NCBI RefSeq assembly: GCF_025947185.1
Contig: NZ_CP110001.1
Coordinates: 3,038,001-3,102,000, forward strand
DNA: 64,000 nt
Direction: 5' to 3'
DNA from: Flavobacterium sp. N2038
GTDB lineage: Bacteria; Bacteroidota; Bacteroidia; Flavobacteriales; Flavobacteriaceae
Part shown: positions 49,670 to 61,060 of the stretch, one piece after another
Numbering within the stretch: the first letter of the stretch is position 1
Layout: every line of letters starts with the position of its first letter
Position numbers and translations under genes: made by a program
The notes under the pieces: model-generated
What the model was told of the DNA's origin: nothing
Seen by the model: only the letters and a program-made list of their open reading frames with translations
Database searches by the model: none

Positions 49670-52600
49670 ATGGTCCAAGTTTACCTTTCTTCGCCGATTC
49701 ATAATTTTGCTAAAAAACTGTTCGTTCTTATTTTTATATTCTTTTTAACTACTACGAAGTTAAATGCACAGAACTGTACAGTAAATGCGGGAGTACTAAA
49801 CGTTACAATTTGTGAAACGGATGCTTTAGTACTAACAGGAAATAATCCCTCCCCAATTATAGGTACGGTCTTATGGACGCAAATCTCGGGTCCGGCCGTT
49901 ACAATTAACTCTCCTAATAGCTCTAGTACCACAATATCTGGTTACACAGGCGGAAATACCTATATTTTTAGATATAGTGCCACATGTGGTGATGGTATTG
50001 CATCTTATCAGGATAAAGTAGTCAATGTAAAACCAATTACTCAGGCTAATGCAGGTGGAAATATAGCCAGTTGCCCTAACAACAACGGAACTTTGACTAT
50101 AACAGGAAATGCACCTCAAAATACAGGTGAAACTGCTTATTGGGAAATTGTTGGAAATAATGATGCAGGAGTTATAATTAATTTTCCAAACTTACCTACC
50201 TCAACCATAACTCTTCCTGCAATTAAATGTGGCGTCAGTACTTTACAATGGGTTATCGAAGGCCCTGAATTTGCGCCGGGACAACGTTGCAGAACAACTT
50301 CACAGATTACTGTAACTAATTATGGCGGTGTTAAACCGGTTTCTGCAGGGCCAGATCAAACATTAAGTAATTGTTATACCACAACTCAAAGTACTAATCT
50401 ACAGGCGACCTACGGAGGTTGTGGCTTAAACGGACAAAATGGACAATGGACTTTTGTAAGTGGTCCTAATACACCAACAATTGGGAACCCAAATTCAAAT
50501 ACTACAAGTGTCTCCAATTTAGTTGAAGGTACTTATACTTTCAGATGGACCGTTACAGGGCCTTGTGCTTCAGGAAATGATTCTGTAACCATTATTGTTC
50601 CCCCTGCAACACAAGATGTTACAAGCTTACCTGGTGGTGATGAATTTATAAATTTTTGTGATAATACAATCACTCAGGTTACTCTCGTGGCGCAAACACC
50701 ATTGTATGCCGGCGAGACTGTACAATGGTCGCAAATATCAGGAGATCCGACGGCTAATATTGTTTCTCCTACAAATCCGACCACTTTAGTAACTAATATT
50801 TCTGATGCCGGAGATCCTTATCGATTTCGTTATACTTTAACAAACAACAATACAGGTTGTGTATTTACCAAAGATTATGTTGTACAATATAATGGCCCAA
50901 CGCGAACCATTGTAGCCAATAATGGAAATGATATCACAGGAAGTTGTAATGCAACCGTATTTACAATTCCGCTGGCCGTAACAGGAACAGGGATAAATCA
51001 GTATAGAATTGTAAGTGGGCCTGACAGCTCACCTTTGGCTCCTTTTCCTACTGCTTTACAAAATATTGGAGACTCGGTTACCTTAACACTTACAGCTCCG
51101 GGAGATTATACGGTAGAATTTATAAGAAGTCAAAACGGAAATCTTACTGTAGCCTGCGATTATGGCTATGATACGATAAATATTCTCGTTTCTGGTGAGC
51201 CTACACCATCCAACGCAGGAACAGATGTAAGTTTGCCTTGCGGAGATACGACTACTATATTATCGGGTGTTAGCACAGATGACGGTATGCATTTCTGGAG
51301 TCAGCTAAGCGGACCAAATGATGCTGTAATTGTAGATGTTTTTGCCGTAGATACACAGGTTACAGGGCTTATATCCGGAACTTATGTTTTTCAGTATATA
51401 ACAAAAGGTGGTGGTGCTACCTGCGGTTTTTCAGTTTCCACAGTAACTGTATATGTTTCAAACAGTTCATTAGGCACTGTAGATGCAGGGCAAGATCAGC
51501 TTGTTTGTATAAACTCACAAGTGGCACTTAATGCCGCTACTCCAATAAGCAGTGAAATAGGAGAATGGAGTCAGGTTTCAGGCCCCAGCACTATTACTTT
51601 TTCAAATGTAAATGACCCGAAGGCAACTGCCACAGGATTTACGTCTGCTGCATCTTCTTATGAATTGCGATGGACTGTTTCTTACTTACATCCCGGACCT
51701 TCGTGCGGAGGATCTTCTTCTGATAGCGTATTTATCCTTACAAACAATATCGTTGCGCCTTCAAACTCTGATGCCGGACCAGATGCTTGTTACTCATCAG
51801 GCACAAATACCTTTAACCTAAGTGGTAATACACCTAAATTGGAAGAAAATGGCTTGTGGAGTGTTCAGCCCTCTGCCGGAGTCGTTTTTGCAGATGTAAG
51901 TGACCCAAATACTCTTGTAACTGTTCCCGGAAATGGAACCTATATTTTTACCTGGACAATTGATACAAGGATAAGATCTTGTGTGGGCAGCTCCAGTAGC
52001 GTTTCAATTACAGTAGCAGATACACCTCCAACCGCCAATGCAGGTCCTGATCAGCAAACATGTGGTAATACTATAACGATGGCAGCTACAAAAAGTGGTG
52101 GGGCAACAGGAACATGGACAAGAATATCAGGAGTTGGAAGTTACACAATAAGTGATGAACACGACCCAAACGCAGTTTTTACTTTTTCATATAGTGGTTA
52201 CTACATTTTTAGATGGACAGTAGATGCAAAAATTTGTGGTCAGGCATTTGACGATATTGAATTAACCATAGGAATTCCTCCAAATCCTGCTTCGGCTGGT
52301 CCTGATCAAAATGTCTGCAATAATTCCAGTGTTACTATGGCCGGAAATTCTTATGACAGTTTTTTCGAACTTGGACAATGGTCTGTTTTGACTGGAGCTC
52401 CAAATCAGCCTACAATTGTTGATCCATTAAATCCAAACACCCAAATTACAGGATTAGTTGCCGGTACATATACGTTTAGATGGACAATGACCGCAAAAAG
52501 TATCTTTTTATGTCCGGGAAGTTTTGATGATATGGTTGTTGTGGTTGACCCTGCTGCCAATGCAGGAGCTGATCAGACTACTTGTGATGTTACCAGTGTT

Positions 52601-55600
52601 CAGCTTATGGCAAATGCCAATTCAACCGGAACATGGTCACTAACAAGCACTACAGGAAATACTGCTGATGTAGTCATTACACAATCACCATCCAACAGTT
52701 ACATTGCAAATGCAACAGTCGTTCCCGGAAATAGCTATGTGTTTACTTTCACAACTAGTACAATAACATTTCCAGACGGCAGTTCTTGTCCCGGAACATC
52801 AGATTCTGTAAATGTTACCATTTACAAGGGTGCCAGTATCGATCCAAATGCCGGAGCAGATCAAACTTTATGTATTAGCGATGTTGCGGGAGCAACAACT
52901 ATGAATGGAAATGCTAAACCAGCTGATGTCACTACCGCAGAATGGCGTTTTGTTTATCAGCCAGCTGGAAGTGTTGCTGTTATTACTACTCCATCAAACC
53001 CATTAACTTCTGTTACCGGGCTCACCGTTCCGGGTCTTTATATTTTAGAGTGGGTTTTTGAAAGTGATAATTGCAGACCCCTTTCTGATGTCGTTCGTAT
53101 AGAAATGAATGCCCCTCCAAGTGGTGCAAATGCAGGTCCTGATAATACTGTAGCTTGTCAGACCAGTTATAAAACTGCCGCTGTACCTCCGACAGTAGGT
53201 ATCGGAACATGGACATTTGCCTCTCAGCCTCCCGGAGGAGCCGCCGTAATTGATAATCCAAACAGTCCTGTAACCACTTTATCTAATATAAATGTTTTAG
53301 GCACATACATTTTAACTTGGACCGTTACAAATGGTCCATTTACAAGTCCTTCTTTATGCCAGCCATCTTCTGATAATGTCGAAATAACATTTAATGATAC
53401 TCCGCCATCTACAGCAAATGCTGGGCCGGATCAGGAATTATGTGATGTTGATACTGTTACAATGAATGCTGTACAAGTAACTTCAGGTTTAGGAACATGG
53501 ACTCAGGACTCAGGTCCAAATAATTCCATCATTGCCTCACCCAATCTTGAAAACTCTTTAATACTTGGTCTTATACCTGGTACATACATATTTCGCTGGA
53601 CAGTAACAACATTAAATCTTAATGGATGTACTTCTGAAGATACTGTAACTGTAACCATATACGATCAGCCATCTACAGCAAATGCAGGTCCTAATCAGAT
53701 TGTTCCGCAGTTTATGCCAGTTAATATGAATGCCGTAGTTCCAACAGTTGGTACTGGAATCTGGACACAAGTTTCCGGACCGAGTACTGTAGGATTTACT
53801 GACGAAACAAGTCCTGCTACGGCCGTAACAGGAACTATTCCCGGTATATATACTTTACAATGGACGGTAAGCAACGGAAATTGTGCCGTTTCATCAGACA
53901 CTATGAATCTTACTATCCTTTCTGTTGCCGATCTTGAATTAACAAAATCTGTAACACCAATGACAGGAAGCGCGGGTGATGTGGTGACTTTTAATATTCA
54001 CGTTTTTAATAATAACTCACAAGGCGGATCTGTTACTGCTACTGGCGTAGGAATACGTGATTATATCCCAGCCGGATTTGCTCTGGTTGCCGGATCTGTT
54101 ACCTCAGCCGGACAGTACAATGTAGGTGATAACACTATTACATGGTCAGACTTAACAATTCCAATTGGCGCAACTTTAAATTTATCATTCAAAGCCACAA
54201 TCAGACCTGTAGGGCCATATGTAAATGTTGCAGAAATTATTGCATCCAATCAATTTGATCCCGATAGTACTCCAAATAACCAAAATGCTTCCGAAGATGA
54301 CCAGGACGATGCTTCTCTTGTTCTTGACGTAGCTGATTTGTCACTTCAAAAATCAGTTTCTCCATCAACAGTAAGTATCAATGATAATGTAATTTTTACC
54401 ATTTCTGTTACCAACAGCGGACCAAATAATGCCACTGGTATTTCGGTTATAGATCAATTACCTCCCGGTTATACTTATGTAAGTGATAATGGTGGTGGTA
54501 AGTATAATAAAACTACAGGTTTATGGACTGTTGGAAATTTAAACAATGGTAATACTATTTCGCTTCAGATTACAGCGAAAGTTAATGTAGCTACAGCAGC
54601 AAATTATGTCAATATAGCCGAAATACAGACTGCAAATCAATTGGATCCTGACAGTACTCCTGGCAATGGACTTCCCGAAGATGATCGTGACGATGCTGTT
54701 GTAAATCTAAAATCAGCCGATTTGGAACTCACAAAAACGGTTTCTCCTACCACAGCTGCAGCAGGAGAACAAGTGCAATTTACACTTCATCTCGAAAACA
54801 AAGGCCCGGGAAATGCAACAGGAATTGGCGTTCAGGATGTTATCCCTGAAGGCTTCACCCTGATTCCCGGATCAGTATCAAATGGAGGATTTTATAATAT
54901 TGCAAATGCCAATCTCACCTGGCAAAATCTGGCTTTGGCAAATGGTACCACTTTGGACCTGACATTTAGAGCTATTGTAAATCCATTAGGAGCTTATCTC
55001 AATATAGCCCAAATAACTGCCAGTGATCTTCCGGATCCTGATAGTACACCAAATAATGATGATGGTGATCAAAGTGAAGATGACGAAAGCAATGCTCCTT
55101 TTACCTTTATTGGTCCAACTGCAGATCTTTCGTTAATTAAAAGAGTGGTAACAGGAAATACCTTTCCGGTAATTGGAAGTCAAATTTCATTCGAACTTAT
55201 TATTACCAACAGTGGTCCTAATAACACCGATAATGTTTTGGTGAAAGATCTTTTACCATCCGGTTATGAATTTGTAAATTACAGTTCATCAGCTGGTCTT
55301 TATGAAAATACTTTCGGTATATGGAATGTTGGTACAATTAATTCAGGAGTTTCAGAATCGCTTATTATTGATGTAAAAGTACTTCCTACAGGCGATTACC
55401 TCAATACAGCTCAGGTCACAGCAAGTAGTCTGCCGGATCCAGACAGTACGCCAAATAATGATGACGGAGATCAAAGTGAAGATGATGAAGACCGTGCTAT
55501 TACGACTCCTGTTCAGCCTTCTGCGGATTTATCGCTGACTAAAAAAGTTAGTAATCCGACTCCTCTTGTTGGCTCTTTTGTAACTTTTGAAATTATTACT

Positions 55601-58600
55601 ACAAACAGTGGCCCACAGGATGCTGCGAGTGTTACTGTAACAGATTTACTTCCTTCCGGTTATACTTTCAGCAGTTTTAATGCTACAAGTGGTACCTACG
55701 ATAGCACAACCGGTTTATGGTCATTAGATATTTTAAAAAGTACTGAATCAGAGACGTTACAAATCATTGCAATTGTAAACCCAACTGGAGACTATACTAA
55801 CATTGCTGAAGTTACCAATAGCGACACACCAGATCCGGACTCGACACCTAATAACGCTGTAACAACGGAAGATGATTATGGTACTGCCACAACAGTACCA
55901 ATACCACAGTCATCAGATTTATCATTAACCAAAAAAGTAAATAATGCAACACCATTAGTAGGTTCTCTAGTTACTTTTGAAATTGTAGTAACAAACAATG
56001 GTCCACAAGATAATAATGGCATTCAGGTAACAGACATACTTCCATCCGGATATACTTTTACAGGATTTACTGTTTCTACAGGAACTTACGATACTGCTAC
56101 AGGAATATGGACCGTTGGAAATTTGGTGACTGGCGATGCCGAAACGCTTCAAATTGTGGCAAAAGTTAATCCAGGCGGTATTTATCTTAATAAAGCCGAA
56201 ATAACCGCAGCAAATCTTCCTGATCCCGATTCAACACCAAACAACGGCGCAACTACAGAAGACGATTATGCCGAAGCTACAACCGTGCCCGTGCCTGAAT
56301 CAGCAGATTTATCACTTACAAAAACAGTTAGTAATGCAACTCCATTAGTTGGTTCACAAGTAACCTTTAGTATAGAGGTTAGTAATGCAGGACCTCAGGA
56401 GGCAAATTCTGTTGCTGTAACTGATTTGATCCCTTCCGGATATACCTATGTATCTTACAGTGCAACTACAGGAACTTACGATTCATCAACAGGAATCTGG
56501 ACTATTGGTAATATCCCAATTACAGATTCTTATACATTACAAATAACAGCTGTAGTTAATGCTACCGGCACTTATTTAAATACAGCTGAAGTGACTGCAA
56601 GTAGTCTGCCAGATCCGGATTCAACTCCAGCTAATGGTAGCACAACAGAAGATGATTATGCAGAAGTTGCTACAACTCCTGTACCTCAATCAGCAGATTT
56701 ATCACTTACAAAAATTGTCAGCAACGCTGCACCTTTAATTGGCTCACAAGTAACCTTTAGTCTTGAAGTTAGTAATACCGGACCACAAGATACAAATGGT
56801 GTAACGGTAACCGATTTATTACCTTCCGGATATACCTATGTTTCTTATAGTGCAACCGCTGGTAATTATAATCCTGCAACCGGACTTTGGACAATAGGAA
56901 CTTTATTAAATGGATCTTCTCATACTTTACAACTTACAGCAACCGTAAATCCAACAGGAGATTATATTAATACCACAGAAGTAACCGCAAGTAATCTTCC
57001 TGATCCGGATTCAACTCCAAATAACGGGGTTACCACAGAAGACGATTATGCCACTGCTACCATTACACCAACAACTCAGGCATCAGATTTATCCTTAACC
57101 AAAACAGTAAACAATGCGACACCATTAGTAGGTTCTCAGGTTACTTTTGAAGTTATTGTAACAAACAATGGTCCTCAAAATAATACGGGTGTTCAGGTAA
57201 CAGATTTACTTCCATCCGGATATACATTTAATGGATTTACCATTTCAACCGGAACTTATAATCCAACAACCGGAATCTGGACAGTAGGTAATTTAATTAA
57301 TGGAAAATCTGAAACGTTACAAATTACAGGAACTGTTAATCTAACCGGAGATTATCTTAATATTGCAGAAGTGACAGCAGCTGATCTTCCAGATCCTGAT
57401 TCAACTCCAAATAATGGAGTCACAACAGAAGATGATTATGCAACCGCAACGACAACACCAATAACTCAGGCTGCCAATTTATCTTTGACCAAAACAGTCA
57501 GTAATGCAACTCCATTAATTGGTTCTCAGGTAACATTTGAAGTCGTTATTACCAATAGTGGCCCACAAAATGTAACGGGTGCCGAAGTGACAGATTTATT
57601 GCCTTCCGGCTATACTTTTAGCAGTTATAGTGCCACTAAAGGAACCTATAATAAAACTACGGGTAAATGGAATATTGGTTCTTTAATTAATGGTGATTCA
57701 CAAACCTTACAATTAACAGCAACTGTTAATTCTACTGGCAATTATACCAACATTGCAGAGGTTACAGCTAGTAGTCTTCCTGATCCAAATTCAACTCCAA
57801 ATAATGGAGTTACGACCGAAGATGATTATGCAACTGCTACAACTACTCCAGTACCTCCAATGGCAGATTTGTCACTGGTTAAAGGTATTATTGGAGGCAA
57901 TAACAGTCCTATATTTGGTGCAACAGTTACTTTTGAAATAATAGTAACCAATAGCGGTCCGCAAGATGCTACAGGAGTAACCGTTTTAGATATACTCCCT
58001 AGCGGTTATGAGTATGTAGTGTATAGCTCAACAACCGGGCAATATTTCAATACAAATGGAATTTGGAATATAGGAACTATCCGAACCGGGGCATCAGAGT
58101 CTTTATTAATTGGAGCAAAAGTAAAGGAAACAGGAGTTTACAGAAACATTGCTGAAGTTTATACCGCAAACGAAGCAGATCCTGATAGTACTCCTGGCAA
58201 TGGCTTAGTACCTGAGGATGATGTTAGCACATTACTATTAAATCCTGTTCCGGCAGTGGCTGATCTTTCTTTAGAGAAAAAAGTTGTTGGCAACAACCTT
58301 ACTCCTGCCGTTGGATCACAAATATCTTTCACAGTAACCGTAACCAATGACGGTCCAAGCAATTCGACTGGTGCAACAATCAAAGATATTCTTCCATCTG
58401 GTTATCAGTATGTATTTTTTAATTCAACTTCAGGAAGTTACGATCCTAATACAGGAATATGGACACCTGGAATTATTCTACCAGGAAACAGCCATACTTT
58501 ATTGATAAATGCAATTGTAAAAAGACCAACTGGCACACCTGATGAATATTTGAATACAGCCGAAATAATGACTTCAGACCAATTTGATCCTGACAGTACT

Positions 58601-60094
58601 CCAGGAAACGGCATCATTACAGAAGATGATTATGACAGTATTTTTGTAACGCCAGTAATAGTTATGGCCGATTTATCTATCGAGAAAACTGCTTTAAATG
58701 CTGATGCCACTTACGATGTTGGCTCTACCGTTATTTTCACTGTTACAGTTAAAAATGATGGTCCGGCAAATGCAAGTGGTGTAATGGTAAAAGATTTATT
58801 ACCGCCAGGATTTAAATACTCGACCAGTGCCCCTACCAGTGGTCTCTACAATTATATAACTGGTGTTTGGAATGTAGGTATTGTTACAGCAGGTAATGAT
58901 GAATCACTGGATATATATACAACGGTAAATTCGCCAACCGGAGTCACGGGCGAGTATACAAATACGACCGAGATTATTGCCAGCAATCTGCCGGATCCTG
59001 ACTCAACTCCAAATAACGGAGTTGTCACCGAAGATGATTATGACAGTCTTCAAATTAACGTAGCTGTTGCCGATCTAAGTCTTGACAAATCTGTTAGTAA
59101 CAAAAATGCAAATGTAAATGAAGTCATAACATTTACACTTCAGTTAAACAACGAAGGACCAAGCTCTGCAAATGGAGTCGCTGTCGAAGATATAATTCCT
59201 ATAGGATATTATAATATTTCGAATATCAGCAACGGAGGTATATTTAGTAATAACAAAATAAAATGGACCAATCTAAATGTTCCAATTGGCGGTGTTACTT
59301 TAACGTATCAGGTTACAGTTGCAAATCCATTAGGACTTGATAGTTATGATTATCTAAACATTGCGCAAGTAACTGCAAGTAATCAATTTGATCCTGACAG
59401 TAAGCCAAACAATGACAAAGGTGACCAGAGTGAAGATGATGAAGATTCTGAATTTATAAACATCCCGTCAACCGATATTGCCATAAACAAAGAAGTAGAT
59501 CAGACAGATGTTCCAATGGGTTCTCAAGTAGTCTTTACTATAACAGCAGAAAACCTGGGAAGCCTCACCGCTACAAATGTCGAGGTACAAGATCTGTTGC
59601 CAAAAGGATATGCATTAGACAGTTATACCGTTACATCAGGAGTTTACAACGGAACTACGGGGCTCTGGACAATTCCAATTATCAACGGAAAAACTGCTCA
59701 AACCTTAGTCATTAACGCCAAAGTACTTGATTTTAATGATTATCTCAATACGGCACATCTTGCAAAACTGGATCAGATAGACACCAATTCATCAAACAAT
59801 CAGGACAGCGCTACCGTCGCTCCAAATTGTCTGAAAATTTATAATGAGTTTTCTCCAAACGATGATGGCCAAAATGATACTTTCTACATTGACTGTATTA
59901 CACAATACCCTGACAACCAACTATCAATATTCAATCGTTGGGGTAATATAGTGTATTATAAAAAAGGTTATGACAACACCTGGGATGGTAAAGCAGAAGG
60001 ATCTGCAAAAACACTGCCTGAGGGTACATATTACTATATTCTTGATCTCGGCGATGGTTCTAAAAAAACCTCTGGATGGGTTTACTTGAAATAA
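49670..60094 (+). CDS. Giant T9SS-secreted repeat adhesin with type B sorting domain
   Basis: About 3,474 residues. The ATG at 49670 follows a TTG at 49664 and starts a signal peptide (FAKKLFVLIFIFFLTTTKLN, cleaved near AQ). Residues about 40-1415 are roughly 15 immunoglobulin/PKD-like repeats marked by NAGPDQxxC. Residues about 1420-3385 are 15 DUF11 repeats beginning ADLSLTKxV and ending DPDSTPNN...EDD. The last 85 residues, from CLKIYNEFSPNDDGQNDTF through SIFNRWGNIVY to SGWVYLK, form the type B T9SS sorting domain (gliding-motility-associated C-terminal). SprF-like and OmpA-like genes follow. It is a cell-surface or released adhesin exported by T9SS; acidic DPDS/EDD loops suggest calcium binding. 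Confidence 0.92.
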   Translation: MVQVYLSSPIHNFAKKLFVLIFIFFLTTTKLNAQNCTVNAGVLNVTICETDALVLTGNNPSPIIGTVLWTQISGPAVTINSPNSSSTTISGYTGGNTYIFRYSATCGDGIASYQDKVVNVKPITQANAGGNIASCPNNNGTLTITGNAPQNTGETAYWEIVGNNDAGVIINFPNLPTSTITLPAIKCGVSTLQWVIEGPEFAPGQRCRTTSQITVTNYGGVKPVSAGPDQTLSNCYTTTQSTNLQATYGGCGLNGQNGQWTFVSGPNTPTIGNPNSNTTSVSNLVEGTYTFRWTVTGPCASGNDSVTIIVPPATQDVTSLPGGDEFINFCDNTITQVTLVAQTPLYAGETVQWSQISGDPTANIVSPTNPTTLVTNISDAGDPYRFRYTLTNNNTGCVFTKDYVVQYNGPTRTIVANNGNDITGSCNATVFTIPLAVTGTGINQYRIVSGPDSSPLAPFPTALQNIGDSVTLTLTAPGDYTVEFIRSQNGNLTVACDYGYDTINILVSGEPTPSNAGTDVSLPCGDTTTILSGVSTDDGMHFWSQLSGPNDAVIVDVFAVDTQVTGLISGTYVFQYITKGGGATCGFSVSTVTVYVSNSSLGTVDAGQDQLVCINSQVALNAATPISSEIGEWSQVSGPSTITFSNVNDPKATATGFTSAASSYELRWTVSYLHPGPSCGGSSSDSVFILTNNIVAPSNSDAGPDACYSSGTNTFNLSGNTPKLEENGLWSVQPSAGVVFADVSDPNTLVTVPGNGTYIFTWTIDTRIRSCVGSSSSVSITVADTPPTANAGPDQQTCGNTITMAATKSGGATGTWTRISGVGSYTISDEHDPNAVFTFSYSGYYIFRWTVDAKICGQAFDDIELTIGIPPNPASAGPDQNVCNNSSVTMAGNSYDSFFELGQWSVLTGAPNQPTIVDPLNPNTQITGLVAGTYTFRWTMTAKSIFLCPGSFDDMVVVVDPAANAGADQTTCDVTSVQLMANANSTGTWSLTSTTGNTADVVITQSPSNSYIANATVVPGNSYVFTFTTSTITFPDGSSCPGTSDSVNVTIYKGASIDPNAGADQTLCISDVAGATTMNGNAKPADVTTAEWRFVYQPAGSVAVITTPSNPLTSVTGLTVPGLYILEWVFESDNCRPLSDVVRIEMNAPPSGANAGPDNTVACQTSYKTAAVPPTVGIGTWTFASQPPGGAAVIDNPNSPVTTLSNINVLGTYILTWTVTNGPFTSPSLCQPSSDNVEITFNDTPPSTANAGPDQELCDVDTVTMNAVQVTSGLGTWTQDSGPNNSIIASPNLENSLILGLIPGTYIFRWTVTTLNLNGCTSEDTVTVTIYDQPSTANAGPNQIVPQFMPVNMNAVVPTVGTGIWTQVSGPSTVGFTDETSPATAVTGTIPGIYTLQWTVSNGNCAVSSDTMNLTILSVADLELTKSVTPMTGSAGDVVTFNIHVFNNNSQGGSVTATGVGIRDYIPAGFALVAGSVTSAGQYNVGDNTITWSDLTIPIGATLNLSFKATIRPVGPYVNVAEIIASNQFDPDSTPNNQNASEDDQDDASLVLDVADLSLQKSVSPSTVSINDNVIFTISVTNSGPNNATGISVIDQLPPGYTYVSDNGGGKYNKTTGLWTVGNLNNGNTISLQITAKVNVATAANYVNIAEIQTANQLDPDSTPGNGLPEDDRDDAVVNLKSADLELTKTVSPTTAAAGEQVQFTLHLENKGPGNATGIGVQDVIPEGFTLIPGSVSNGGFYNIANANLTWQNLALANGTTLDLTFRAIVNPLGAYLNIAQITASDLPDPDSTPNNDDGDQSEDDESNAPFTFIGPTADLSLIKRVVTGNTFPVIGSQISFELIITNSGPNNTDNVLVKDLLPSGYEFVNYSSSAGLYENTFGIWNVGTINSGVSESLIIDVKVLPTGDYLNTAQVTASSLPDPDSTPNNDDGDQSEDDEDRAITTPVQPSADLSLTKKVSNPTPLVGSFVTFEIITTNSGPQDAASVTVTDLLPSGYTFSSFNATSGTYDSTTGLWSLDILKSTESETLQIIAIVNPTGDYTNIAEVTNSDTPDPDSTPNNAVTTEDDYGTATTVPIPQSSDLSLTKKVNNATPLVGSLVTFEIVVTNNGPQDNNGIQVTDILPSGYTFTGFTVSTGTYDTATGIWTVGNLVTGDAETLQIVAKVNPGGIYLNKAEITAANLPDPDSTPNNGATTEDDYAEATTVPVPESADLSLTKTVSNATPLVGSQVTFSIEVSNAGPQEANSVAVTDLIPSGYTYVSYSATTGTYDSSTGIWTIGNIPITDSYTLQITAVVNATGTYLNTAEVTASSLPDPDSTPANGSTTEDDYAEVATTPVPQSADLSLTKIVSNAAPLIGSQVTFSLEVSNTGPQDTNGVTVTDLLPSGYTYVSYSATAGNYNPATGLWTIGTLLNGSSHTLQLTATVNPTGDYINTTEVTASNLPDPDSTPNNGVTTEDDYATATITPTTQASDLSLTKTVNNATPLVGSQVTFEVIVTNNGPQNNTGVQVTDLLPSGYTFNGFTISTGTYNPTTGIWTVGNLINGKSETLQITGTVNLTGDYLNIAEVTAADLPDPDSTPNNGVTTEDDYATATTTPITQAANLSLTKTVSNATPLIGSQVTFEVVITNSGPQNVTGAEVTDLLPSGYTFSSYSATKGTYNKTTGKWNIGSLINGDSQTLQLTATVNSTGNYTNIAEVTASSLPDPNSTPNNGVTTEDDYATATTTPVPPMADLSLVKGIIGGNNSPIFGATVTFEIIVTNSGPQDATGVTVLDILPSGYEYVVYSSTTGQYFNTNGIWNIGTIRTGASESLLIGAKVKETGVYRNIAEVYTANEADPDSTPGNGLVPEDDVSTLLLNPVPAVADLSLEKKVVGNNLTPAVGSQISFTVTVTNDGPSNSTGATIKDILPSGYQYVFFNSTSGSYDPNTGIWTPGIILPGNSHTLLINAIVKRPTGTPDEYLNTAEIMTSDQFDPDSTPGNGIITEDDYDSIFVTPVIVMADLSIEKTALNADATYDVGSTVIFTVTVKNDGPANASGVMVKDLLPPGFKYSTSAPTSGLYNYITGVWNVGIVTAGNDESLDIYTTVNSPTGVTGEYTNTTEIIASNLPDPDSTPNNGVVTEDDYDSLQINVAVADLSLDKSVSNKNANVNEVITFTLQLNNEGPSSANGVAVEDIIPIGYYNISNISNGGIFSNNKIKWTNLNVPIGGVTLTYQVTVANPLGLDSYDYLNIAQVTASNQFDPDSKPNNDKGDQSEDDEDSEFINIPSTDIAINKEVDQTDVPMGSQVVFTITAENLGSLTATNVEVQDLLPKGYALDSYTVTSGVYNGTTGLWTIPIINGKTAQTLVINAKVLDFNDYLNTAHLAKLDQIDTNSSNNQDSATVAPNCLKIYNEFSPNDDGQNDTFYIDCITQYPDNQLSIFNRWGNIVYYKKGYDNTWDGKAEGSAKTLPEGTYYYILDLGDGSKKTSGWVYLK
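55530..57890 (+). repeat. Six near-identical tandem DUF11 units, period about 390 bp
   Basis: Units starting near 55530, 55918, 56306, 56698, 57088 and 57478 share long stretches of identical or nearly identical DNA, such as the segments encoding TPLVGSQVTF, SGYTF and PDPDSTPNN. Units before and after are more diverged. This indicates recent local amplification, and the number of units may vary between strains. Confidence 0.8.
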
Positions 60095-60125
60095 AAAAAA
60101 GGAATAACCAAAATAAGAATTGGCT

Positions 60126-61049
60126 ATGATTAAAAATATAAAAAAGATTTTCGCAATCATTTCGATGCTTTCTGTATATGGAGCATTCGCACAGCAAGAT
60201 CCGCAGTACACGCAATATATGTATAATACACTTACTGTTAACTCTGCGTATGCCGGCTCGTTAGGACATTTAACAATTACCGGATTATACAGAACACAGT
60301 GGGTTGGCCTAGACGGAGCACCAACTACTCAGTCCTTTTCACTAGATACTCCGGTAGGAAAAAATCTAGGTCTGGGTTTATCCGTAGTCAGCGAAGAAAT
60401 CGGACCATCTGAAGAACAATATATCGATGGTAACTTCTCTTACACTATTCCATCAGGACAAACACATAAACTTTCTTTTGGTATAAAAGGAGGAGGAAGA
60501 GTACTTAACATAGACTGGTCAAAAGGAAGTCACAAAGATCCCGATGTACAGTTTCGCGAAAACATCACCAACAAATTCCTTCCTGTTGTGGGAGCAGGTT
60601 TGTACTGGCACGGCGAAAGAGATTACATTGGATTATCTATTCCTAATTTCATAACCAAAGAGCGTTACAATTATGATGATATTGCAGACGATCTGGTTAA
60701 CGAACGCATGCACCTTTATCTAATTGGAGGCATTGTATTTGATCTTTCAGCTCATACAAAATTTAAACCGGCTATGATGCTCAAATATGTGGCAGGAGCA
60801 CCTTTAATTGCTGATTTTTCAGCCAATTTCATGTTCAACAATTGTTTTACTCTTGGTGCATCCTACCGTACATCAGATTCTGTAAGTGCATTGGCTTCAT
60901 TACAAATTTCACCACAATTTTTGGTGGGATATGCATATGATTATACCACAACAGAATTACAGAACTATAACAGTGGTACACACGAAATCGTACTTCGCTT
61001 TGAATTAGTATCGCGCAAAAAAGGCCTAAAATCACCAAGATTCTTTTAA
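60126..61049 (+). CDS. PorP/SprF-family T9SS outer-membrane protein
   Basis: A 307-residue protein with signal MIKNIKKIFAIISMLSVYGA (cleaved at FAQ). The mature part begins QQDPQYTQYMYNTLTVNSAY and AGSLGHLTITGLYRTQWVGL, the family hallmark, and ends in a beta-barrel. SprF-like proteins work with large adhesins carrying a type B sorting domain, and the gene lies 31 bases after the adhesin. The ATG at 60126 is preferred over the TTG at 60120. Confidence 0.92.
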   Translation: MIKNIKKIFAIISMLSVYGAFAQQDPQYTQYMYNTLTVNSAYAGSLGHLTITGLYRTQWVGLDGAPTTQSFSLDTPVGKNLGLGLSVVSEEIGPSEEQYIDGNFSYTIPSGQTHKLSFGIKGGGRVLNIDWSKGSHKDPDVQFRENITNKFLPVVGAGLYWHGERDYIGLSIPNFITKERYNYDDIADDLVNERMHLYLIGGIVFDLSAHTKFKPAMMLKYVAGAPLIADFSANFMFNNCFTLGASYRTSDSVSALASLQISPQFLVGYAYDYTTTELQNYNSGTHEIVLRFELVSRKKGLKSPRFF

Positions 61050-61060
61050 TACTGTCATTT

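Noticed and set aside
55530..57890. CRISPR-like array because of regular repeats
   Set aside because: The units are about 390 bp, lie inside one open frame and encode DUF11 domains.
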